From Yinghuangia soli (lineage in GTDB: Bacteria > Actinomycetota > Actinomycetes > Streptomycetales > Streptomycetaceae), in the NCBI RefSeq assembly GCF_021502675.1, contig NZ_JAKFHA010000005.1:269346-333345 (forward strand): a stretch of DNA of 64,000 bases, given 5' to 3'. Under the pieces are notes generated by a model. That model worked only from the letters and a program-made list of their open reading frames with translations. It had not been told where the DNA came from and made no database searches. Made by a program: the position numbers and the translations under genes. Of the stretch, positions 9,316 to 16,058 are shown one piece after another. Each line of letters starts with the position of its first letter. Within the stretch, counting starts at the first letter, position 1.

Positions 9316-10553
9316 CCGCGTACATCCTGGGCGGCGCCCAGACCGACTTCGCCCGCAACTGGGCCAAGGAAGGCCTCGGCCTCGTGGACATGATCCGCGA
9401 GTCCGCGGAAGGGGCCCTGGCCGACGCGATGGTCGACGTGGCCGACGTCGACGTCGTGCACGTCGGCAACCACGCCGGCGAACTCTTCGCCGGGCAGTCC
9501 CACTTGGGCGGACTCACTGCCTCGGCACTGCCCGACCTCGCCGGACTCCCGGCAAGCCGGCACGAAGCCGCCTGCGCGTCGGGCAGCATCGCCCTGCTCG
9601 CTGCGGACGCCGAAATCGCGGCCGGACGCTACGACTTGGCCCTGGTCGTCGGCGTCGAGCTGATGCGCAACGTGCCCGCCGACCAGGCCGCCGCCAATCT
9701 CGGCAGCGCCGCCTGGGCCGGCCGCGAGGCCGTCGGCGCCACCTTCCCGTGGCCCGCGCTGTTCGCCGACGTCGCGGAGGCGTACGACCAGCGCTGGGGC
9801 CTCGACGCGGAGCACCTCGGTGCCATCGCCCGCAGCGCCTTCGCGAACGCCCGCCGCAATCCCCAGGCCCAGGCCCGCGACTGGAACTTCGAACCCGCCG
9901 CATTCACCGCCGACGACACCGCCAACCCGCTCGTCGAAGGGCGCCTGCGCCGCACCGACTGCGGCCGCATCACCGACGGCGCGGCCGCCGTGCTGCTCGC
10001 CTCGCCCCGCTACGCCGCGGCCTGGGCCACCGCGCACCGCCGCACCCTCGGCGACGTCCCGCGGCTCGCCGGGTTCGGGCACACCACGGACACCCTGCTG
10101 CTGTCCGACAAGCTGGCCCGCCGCACGCCCGACGGCACGATGTTCCCGCACCTGGCCGGCGCGGTCGCGGACGCGTACCGGCGGGCCGGACTGCGCGGCG
10201 CGGCCGGCGTCGACGTCGCCGAACTCCACGACTGCTTCACCATCTCGGCCCTGGTGGCCTACGAACACCTCGGGCTGCCCGGCATCGGCCCCGGCCAGGG
10301 CGGCCGCCTGGTCGAAGCGGCGGAGGCCGGCGAACCCGTCCCGTTCCCGATCAACCCCGGCGGCGGCCTGCTCGGCCTCGGCCACCCGGTCGGCGCCACC
10401 GGCGTGCGCATGCTCCACGACGCCGCCCGCCAGGTCGCCGGCACCGCGGGCGCCGCCCAGGTCGACGGTGCCCGCACCGCCCTGACGCTCAACATCGGCG
10501 GCTCGTTCACCACCGCGGTCGCCACCGTGGTCACCCGAGGAGGAGATGCGTGA
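9312..10553 (+). CDS. SCP2-type thiolase family protein
   Basis: Thiolase-superfamily protein of the SCP2/SCP-x type, 413 aa. The nucleophilic Cys is in HEAACASGS near residue 93, the HDCF loop characteristic of SCP2-thiolases is present (AELHDCF, near residue 300), and the C-terminal NPGGGLLGLGHPVGATG supplies the catalytic His. It would cleave or form a beta-keto acyl-CoA. It starts with GTG at 9312, overlapping the ligase stop by four nucleotides, and its own stop overlaps the next start. The catalytic set looks complete, unlike the thiolase encoded immediately downstream. Confidence 0.87.
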   Translation: MTAYILGGAQTDFARNWAKEGLGLVDMIRESAEGALADAMVDVADVDVVHVGNHAGELFAGQSHLGGLTASALPDLAGLPASRHEAACASGSIALLAADAEIAAGRYDLALVVGVELMRNVPADQAAANLGSAAWAGREAVGATFPWPALFADVAEAYDQRWGLDAEHLGAIARSAFANARRNPQAQARDWNFEPAAFTADDTANPLVEGRLRRTDCGRITDGAAAVLLASPRYAAAWATAHRRTLGDVPRLAGFGHTTDTLLLSDKLARRTPDGTMFPHLAGAVADAYRRAGLRGAAGVDVAELHDCFTISALVAYEHLGLPGIGPGQGGRLVEAAEAGEPVPFPINPGGGLLGLGHPVGATGVRMLHDAARQVAGTAGAAQVDGARTALTLNIGGSFTTAVATVVTRGGDA

Positions 10554-11770
10554 CGGTCCGCAATCCGGACGCCCACCTGCTGGCGTACGTCCGCACCCCC
10601 CGCGGCAAGGCGTCCGCCCGGGGAGGGCTCGCCGCGGTGCCTCCGCTCGACCTGGTCCGCGGACTCCTCGACGCCCTCGTCGCGCGCACCGGCCTGGACC
10701 CCGCGCACGTCGACGACGTGATCCTGGGGTGCGCGGGCCAGGTCCGCGACCAGGGCGCCAACCTCGCCCGCACCGCCGTCCTGGTGGCCGGATGGCCGCA
10801 CGCCATCCCCGGGCAGACCGTCAACCGGTTCTGCGCCTCCGGCATCGACGCGGTCGCCGCCGCGGCCGCACTGGTCCGGTCCGGGCAGGCCGACCTGGTC
10901 GTCGCGGGCGGCGTCGAATCAAGCTCCCGCGTGCCGATGTTCGCCGACGAAGGACCGCTGTGGACCGACCCTGCGGTGGTCCGGGGCGTCGGCAGCGTGC
11001 ACATGGGCATCGCCGCCGACGTCGTCGCCACCGAAGACGGCCGGGAGCGCCCCGAGTTGGACGAGTACGGCGTGCGCACCCAGCAGCGGGCCGCAGCCGC
11101 CTGGGAGCAAGGCCGGTTCACTCCGGCCGTGGTCCCGGTCGCGGCCGCCGACGGCACCGTCCTGCTCGCCCACGACGAACACGTCCGGCCCGGCACGACG
11201 TACGACCAACTCGCCGCACTCGAACCGGCATTTACCGAGCTCGGCGCCGACGGGCAGGACGCTCTCGCCCTGCACCACCTGCCGCACCTCAAGGAGATCC
11301 GCCACCTCCACACCCGCGGCACCTCTCCGTCGGTCGCGGACGCGGCCTGCCTGATGCTGATCGGGACCGCGGACGCCGCGGAACGGCTCGGCCTGGCGCC
11401 GCGGGCCCGTATCGCCGCCACGGCCTCGGCCGGCGCCGACCCCGTCCGCATGCTCGTCGCCGGGCAGACCGCCCTGGTCCGGGCGCTCGAACGCGCCGGA
11501 CAGCAACCCGGCGACCTCGACGTGATCGAATACGCCGAGGCGTTCGCCGCGCTGTGCCTGAAGATCCAGGACGAACTCGGCTTCGGCGACGACCGGTTCA
11601 ACGTCAACGGCGGCACCATCGCGATGGGCCATGCCTTCGGCGCCACCGGGGCCATCCTCATCGGCGCCTGCGCCGACGAACTCGCCCGGTCGGGAGGTAG
11701 GTTCGGAGCCGCCGCGGTCAGCGGCGCGGCCGGTCTGGGCAGTGCGGTGATCCTGGAGGCAGCATCATGA
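10550..11770 (+). CDS. thiolase-like protein with altered active site
   Basis: Resembles FadA/acetyl-CoA acyltransferases over its full 406 aa. The nucleophile Cys (VNRFCASGID, near residue 91) is present and a His is kept in GHAFGATG. Two other conserved elements are changed: the NEAF motif reads AEAF, and the C-terminal catalytic Cys (normally in C-x-GGG-x-G) is replaced, reading VSGAAGLG. The protein may therefore have a modified or weak thiolase activity, or act with the SCP2-type partner. The GTG start at 10550 overlaps the upstream stop and is preceded by CGAGGAGGAG. Full length argues that it is a functional gene, not a decaying one. Confidence 0.82.
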   Translation: MTVRNPDAHLLAYVRTPRGKASARGGLAAVPPLDLVRGLLDALVARTGLDPAHVDDVILGCAGQVRDQGANLARTAVLVAGWPHAIPGQTVNRFCASGIDAVAAAAALVRSGQADLVVAGGVESSSRVPMFADEGPLWTDPAVVRGVGSVHMGIAADVVATEDGRERPELDEYGVRTQQRAAAAWEQGRFTPAVVPVAAADGTVLLAHDEHVRPGTTYDQLAALEPAFTELGADGQDALALHHLPHLKEIRHLHTRGTSPSVADAACLMLIGTADAAERLGLAPRARIAATASAGADPVRMLVAGQTALVRALERAGQQPGDLDVIEYAEAFAALCLKIQDELGFGDDRFNVNGGTIAMGHAFGATGAILIGACADELARSGGRFGAAAVSGAAGLGSAVILEAAS

Positions 11771-12846
11771 CGGCGACGCCGGATTCCGAAGTGGGTGCCG
11801 ACACGGCGCGCGCCGTCCCGGGCGGAGCGCCCGGGGCCAAGCTGTCCGTGTCCCTCGGACTCTGGCAGGACCGGCCGCCCGGCGAGGCCCTGGCCACCGC
11901 GGAAGCCGCCGACCGCCTCGGCTACGACGAGCTGTGGATCGGCGAGATGGCCACCTACGACGCCTTCGCACTGGCCGTCGCCGCCGCAGCGCGGACCACG
12001 CGTATCCCGCTGACCATCGGACCGCTCGCGGTGACCGTGCGCGACCCCGCGACCATCGCCATGGGCGCCGCCTCCGTCGCCGACTTCACCGGCCGCCCGG
12101 TCGGCGTCGCGCTGGGCACGTCCTCGACCGTGGTGGTCGAGGACTGGCACGGCCGCTCACGCGCCCGCGCCGCCCGCGCCCTCGACGAATCCGCGGGCGC
12201 AGTACGCACCTTGCTGGCCGGCGGGCGCGCCGACCTGGACGGCGAGGTGCTGCGCTGCCGCGGCTTCCGGCTGCGGCTGCCCGCGGTGCCCGGACCGCTC
12301 ACCATCGCCGCATTCGGCCCCGCGGCACTGCGTACCGCGGCCCGGCACGCGGACCGCCTCGTCCTCAACCTCGTCTCGCCCGAGACCGCCGCCGACCTGA
12401 TCGCCGACCTGGAAAAGGCCGCCCGCCAAGTCGGACGCCCCCGCCCCGCGGTCGCCGTCTGGGTGTGCGCCGCACTCGAAGGCGCGGCGGCACAGCCCGC
12501 CCCGGACACCGGCGCCGGCGACGTGCCGCCGGGCGTGGAGCAACTGCGCCGCGGCCTCGTGCCCTACCTGGCCGCCCCCGGCTACGCCGACATGTTCACC
12601 CGGGCCGGCTTCGGCGAAGTGGTCGCCTACGCCCGCACCGCGCCCCACCCGCGCGACCTCCTGGCTGCCGTACCCCGCGAACTCGTCGACGTCGTCGCGG
12701 TCACCGCGGACCCGGCCGCCCGCGTCGCCGAGTACACCGCCGCAGGCGTCGACGAGTTCGTCGTCGTCCCGGCCGCGACGGAAGCGGACCCGGGCGGCAC
12801 TCGGACCCTCACCGAACTGCGCACGGCAGTGAGGCCTCCCGCCTAG
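11767..12846 (+). CDS. LLM-class, probably F420-dependent oxidoreductase
   Basis: Luciferase-like monooxygenase fold (TIM barrel), 359 aa. Typical elements: LSVSLGLWQDRPPGEALATAEAADRLGYDELWIGEM at the N terminus, an ITRIPLTIGP-like strand (TRIPLTIGPLAVTVRDP), the LDESAGAVRTLLAG helix and a C-terminal VAEYTAAGVDEFVVVP. Actinobacterial members usually use coenzyme F420; F420 versus FMN cannot be decided here. ATG 11767 overlaps the thiolase stop (ATGA). It is the last gene of the operon and lies 25 nt from the convergent serine-hydrolase gene, with no obvious terminator between them. It probably oxidises or reduces an intermediate of the same pathway. Confidence 0.85.
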   Translation: MTATPDSEVGADTARAVPGGAPGAKLSVSLGLWQDRPPGEALATAEAADRLGYDELWIGEMATYDAFALAVAAAARTTRIPLTIGPLAVTVRDPATIAMGAASVADFTGRPVGVALGTSSTVVVEDWHGRSRARAARALDESAGAVRTLLAGGRADLDGEVLRCRGFRLRLPAVPGPLTIAAFGPAALRTAARHADRLVLNLVSPETAADLIADLEKAARQVGRPRPAVAVWVCAALEGAAAQPAPDTGAGDVPPGVEQLRRGLVPYLAAPGYADMFTRAGFGEVVAYARTAPHPRDLLAAVPRELVDVVAVTADPAARVAEYTAAGVDEFVVVPAATEADPGGTRTLTELRTAVRPPA

Positions 12847-12871
12847 ACCGAGTCCGACCTGTTCCGGCCGC

Positions 12872-13756
12872 TCACCCGGCGGCGCGCAAGTACTGCACGG
12901 CCAAGCGCGCCGCCGTCCCGATGGCCGCGTCCGCTCGCGGCGCCACCGCCGCAAGCGCGTGCGACCGCGTGAACACGGCCACTGCGTACCGCCCGCCGTC
13001 CGGATACTCCACGACGCCCGCCTCGTTGCGGATGGTCGGCAGTGTCCCGGTCTTGCCGCTCACCATGACGTCGTCGTACGGGAATCCGGACGCCAGGCGG
13101 TGCGGCCACACCTGAAGCCCCATCAGCCTGCGCATCTGCGCGCACTCTTCGGGCGGCGCGGCCTCGTCACGCCAGATCGCCGCGGCCAGTCTCGTCATGT
13201 CGCGGCAGGTCGTCGCACTCGTCCGCAGCGGGTCGAGTGCGCGCACCCGGGACAGCACACCCGGCGTGCCCAGGCGTTCCCACAGCTCAGCGGCTCCGGC
13301 GGCGCCGCTGTCGTCGAGCAGCGAGTCGTGGACGGTCCGGCTGTCGCCGACCACCCGCGTGCCGCGCAGCTCCAACTCCTGCAGCGTACGGGCGACCGCA
13401 TCGGCACCGACGTGCGCGAACACCTCGTCGGCGGCGGCATTGTCGCTCACCGTCATCATCATCGCGGCGAGGTCGCGCAGCGACATCGTCACCGGGTCGG
13501 CCAGGATCGAGATACCGGTCGGCCCGGCATACCGCTCGTCCGGCAGCAGCGTGACCGGACTCCGCGGATCGAGCACGCCCGCCGCGACCTCCCGGTGGAA
13601 CGCCACCAGCAGCGGCAGCTTGAACACCGAGGCGAGCACCACCGGTTCGTCCGCTCCCACGCCGAACTCCCGCCCGCGGTCGATGTCGACGGCATGCAGG
13701 CAGCCGACGACACCCGCATCCCGGAAGACCGCCTCGACGGCCTGGCGCGGGCTCAT
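12872..13756 (-). CDS. class A beta-lactamase-fold serine hydrolase, no signal peptide
   Basis: 294 aa protein of the beta-lactamase/DD-peptidase fold. SVFK (SxxK), VSDN (SxN) and SGKTG (KTG) are all in order. A Glu166 equivalent in an ExxLN omega loop is not found between SDN and KTG, so classical class A lactamase activity is doubtful; a DD-peptidase or esterase role is possible. It has no signal peptide from the ATG at 13756, which is odd for this fold. That ATG overlaps the LysR stop (ATGA), so the two are co-translated. The divergent neighbour is a penicillin-binding lipoprotein, which suggests a cell-wall or beta-lactam-response locus. Confidence 0.78.
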   Translation of the reverse strand: MSPRQAVEAVFRDAGVVGCLHAVDIDRGREFGVGADEPVVLASVFKLPLLVAFHREVAAGVLDPRSPVTLLPDERYAGPTGISILADPVTMSLRDLAAMMMTVSDNAAADEVFAHVGADAVARTLQELELRGTRVVGDSRTVHDSLLDDSGAAGAAELWERLGTPGVLSRVRALDPLRTSATTCRDMTRLAAAIWRDEAAPPEECAQMRRLMGLQVWPHRLASGFPYDDVMVSGKTGTLPTIRNEAGVVEYPDGGRYAVAVFTRSHALAAVAPRADAAIGTAARLAVQYLRAAG

Positions 13757-14736
13757 GCGAAGAACCCCGATGCGGGACGCACGACCACGCGGCGCGGCGC
13801 GGCCGCGTCCAGCCGACTCATGCCCGCTTCACGGCACAGCACCTCAGCGGCCACCGCCGCGAAGTCCTCCACTCCGGGCGGGGATTCGTCACCGTGCCGC
13901 CAGACGCAAGAAGTACGCAGCGCAAGCGACGCACCGGCCACCGTCCGCCACACCGTCCCCGGTGCCTCCGCACCGCGGGGCACGAGCGCGAGCGCCGTCC
14001 CGGCAAGGACCAGGCCGAGCGCGAACTGCGGGCTCGGCGCCTCGTGGACGACGCCCGGCGCGAACCCGTGCAGCCGGCACGCGGCCATCAACTCGTCGTA
14101 GGCCCCTGGTGCCTCGTCGCGCGGGAACACCACCGCCGCACGGCCGTTCAGGTCCGGGAGATGGAGCTCGGGACCACCGCCGGACGGCCCGTCCGCGGCA
14201 GCACCCGACCTGCCCTCCTCGTCCCTTGCGTCCGCCGGAAGGAGCACGCCGAGCGGCTGCGCCAGCATCGGCCCGAACGCCAGCCCCGGCGCCTCGCACG
14301 GATGGCGCACGATCCCGACGTCGAGCGCACCCGCGACGATCCGCCGTGCCTGCTCCGGCGTGGCCAGCGGGACGAGGTCGAGCAGCAGGTCCGGCCGCCG
14401 GGCCCGGAACGCGGCGATCAGCGCCGCGACCACCGACCCGTCGAGGTCGCCGGGAATGCCGGCCCGCAGGCCCCCGCCCGCCTCCGACCCCAGCGCGTAT
14501 ATCCGCTGCACGCGGGCGAGGATGTCGTACGCCTCGTCCACCAGCGCACGCCCCGCGGGGGTCAGCGCCACATGCCGGCTGGAACGCGCGAACAGCCGCA
14601 CGCCGAGCTCCGCCTCCAGCCGCCGGATGCGCTGGCTCAACGGCGGCTGCGCCATCCCGAGCCGCGCCGCGGCCCGGCCGAAGTGGAGTTCCTCGGCGAC
14701 CGCGACGAAGCACGTCAGGTGCGCCACGAGGTTCAT
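13753..14736 (-). CDS. LysR-family transcriptional regulator
   Basis: LysR-type regulator, 327 aa. The N-terminal winged helix is canonical (FVAVAEELHFGRAAARLGMAQPPLSQ, then RRLEAELGVRLFARSSRHVALTPAG), followed by a periplasmic-binding-like effector domain (about 90-300). ATG 14736 is the first start in a frame that stays open far upstream only as a shadow. Its stop overlaps the serine hydrolase start by four nucleotides. The 87-nt gap to the divergent penicillin-binding gene holds two interlocked palindromes that are good operator candidates, so it probably regulates itself, the hydrolase and the divergent gene. Confidence 0.88.
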   Translation of the reverse strand: MNLVAHLTCFVAVAEELHFGRAAARLGMAQPPLSQRIRRLEAELGVRLFARSSRHVALTPAGRALVDEAYDILARVQRIYALGSEAGGGLRAGIPGDLDGSVVAALIAAFRARRPDLLLDLVPLATPEQARRIVAGALDVGIVRHPCEAPGLAFGPMLAQPLGVLLPADARDEEGRSGAAADGPSGGGPELHLPDLNGRAAVVFPRDEAPGAYDELMAACRLHGFAPGVVHEAPSPQFALGLVLAGTALALVPRGAEAPGTVWRTVAGASLALRTSCVWRHGDESPPGVEDFAAVAAEVLCREAGMSRLDAAAPRRVVVRPASGFFA

Positions 14737-14745
14737 GAGCAGCAA

Positions 14746-14780
14746 TGATATCGATCCGCATATCAATTGTTCATTGATAT
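14746..14780. promoter_or_regulatory. overlapping LysR-type palindromes
   Basis: Two inverted repeats share one arm: TGATAT (14746-14751)-N8-ATATCA (14760-14765), and ATATCAAT (14760-14767)-N5-ATTGATAT (14773-14780). The second contains ATC-N11-GAT, close to LysR operator architecture. The block is strikingly AT-rich against its surroundings and lies 9 nt from the LysR start and 43 nt before the penicillin-binding protein start. Confidence 0.7.
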
Positions 14781-14823
14781 TGGTCTTGGACATGCCGGAC
14801 GGGCGTCTGATCTTGTGGCCGGT

Positions 14824-15975
14824 ATGACCGTTCACACCGAACGCCGTCGCGCCGCGCGCGGCGGCGGCATATCCGGGCGCGCCCCCTTCCGTGCCGTGCT
14901 GGCCGCCTGGGCCTGCATGGCCGCGGCCGGATGCGGCCTGGGGACCGGCGACGGCGGCGCCTCGGCAGCGGGCAGTACGACTCCGCCGGCCGCCGCAAGC
15001 TCCTCCGCGGCCCCGCCGTCCGGCCCGACGGCATCCGCGTCGGCCTCGCCCTCGGCCAAGCCGTCCAGCAAGGCACCCGCCACCGGACCGGGCTCCTCGA
15101 CCCTGGTACCCGCCCTGCAGACCGCCGCCGAGCGGGCCGTCGGCCAGAACACGGCCGCCGCGCTGATCGCCCTCGACATGCGCAACGGCGAGATCGCCGC
15201 GACGGTGCACCGGCAGGCCGGGATGTCCGGCGCGGTCGCGCCCGGTTCCACATTCAAGATCGTCACGTCCGCGCTGCTGCTGAACAAGGGCGTGGTGACC
15301 CCGGACGGCCGCGTGCCCTGCCCGGCGACCAGCACCGTGAACGGGCAGGCGTTCGGCAACATCAAGGGCATGGCGATGCCCGCCGCCACCTTCCGCCAGG
15401 ACTTCGCGCACTCCTGCAATACCGCGCTGATCGACCTGCGCGGCCGCATCGGCGACCGCGAACTCTCCGAGTTCTCGACCAAGTACTTCGGCCTCAACAG
15501 CGACGCCTGGAAGGTGGCCACCGGCCAGGGCTCGGTCGACGGCGTCGTGCCGCCCGCCACCAGCGAGAACGACAAGGCCGCCCAGATGATCGGCCAGGGC
15601 GCCCTCAAGATGAACCCGCTGACCATGGCCTCGGTCGTCGCGACGGCCGTCACCGGCCAGTTCCACCAGCCGGTCCTGGAACGCGGCATGCCCGTCCACA
15701 CGACGTCCGCGAAGCTGCCCGCGAACGTCAGCAAGGCGATCAAGAGCATGATGATCGAATGCGCCACCACCGGCAGCGCCAAGGACGTCTTCCGCGGCAT
15801 GCCGGGCGTCGGCGCCAAGACCGGCACCGCCGAGGTCGGCGACGCCACCAACGGCTGGATGGTCGCCTTCCGCGGCAACATCGCCGTCGCGGTCTACGTC
15901 GAAGGCGGCGCCTCGGGCTCCTCGGCCGCGGGGCCGATCATCCGCGAGTTCCTCACCGCGGTCCCGGCGGCCTGA
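14824..15975 (+). CDS. penicillin-binding transpeptidase lipoprotein
   Basis: Membrane-anchored transpeptidase-domain protein, 383 aa. The N terminus has a lipoprotein signal with lipobox AAAGC near residue 41, followed by a Ser/Ala/Pro-rich linker. The transpeptidase domain (about 105-380) has STFK (active Ser), SCN (SxN) and KTGTAE, as in class B penicillin-binding proteins, but the usual N-terminal dimerisation domain is missing, so this is a minimal form. ATG 14824 gives an intact signal peptide; an upstream in-frame start at 14767 would bury it. It diverges from LysR plus serine hydrolase and ends at a strong terminator. It could make cross-links or act as a beta-lactam-sensing or resistant transpeptidase. 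Confidence 0.85.
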   Translation: MTVHTERRRAARGGGISGRAPFRAVLAAWACMAAAGCGLGTGDGGASAAGSTTPPAAASSSAAPPSGPTASASASPSAKPSSKAPATGPGSSTLVPALQTAAERAVGQNTAAALIALDMRNGEIAATVHRQAGMSGAVAPGSTFKIVTSALLLNKGVVTPDGRVPCPATSTVNGQAFGNIKGMAMPAATFRQDFAHSCNTALIDLRGRIGDRELSEFSTKYFGLNSDAWKVATGQGSVDGVVPPATSENDKAAQMIGQGALKMNPLTMASVVATAVTGQFHQPVLERGMPVHTTSAKLPANVSKAIKSMMIECATTGSAKDVFRGMPGVGAKTGTAEVGDATNGWMVAFRGNIAVAVYVEGGASGSSAAGPIIREFLTAVPAA

Positions 15976-15995
15976 CACCCGCCGGCCTCGGAACG

Positions 15996-16048
15996 CGGCA
16001 GGGCCCGGGCATCCCCTGGAATTCCAGGAGGACACCCGGGCCCTGCCG
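15996..16048. terminator. convergent hairpin terminator
   Basis: A perfect 14-bp stem, CGGCAGGGCCCGGG (15996-16009) with CCCGGGCCCTGCCG (16035-16048), encloses a second palindrome CCTGGAATTCCAGG (16015-16028). It separates the convergent penicillin-binding gene and the PLD-like gene. Confidence 0.85.
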
Positions 16049-16058
16049 CGTGCGGCTG

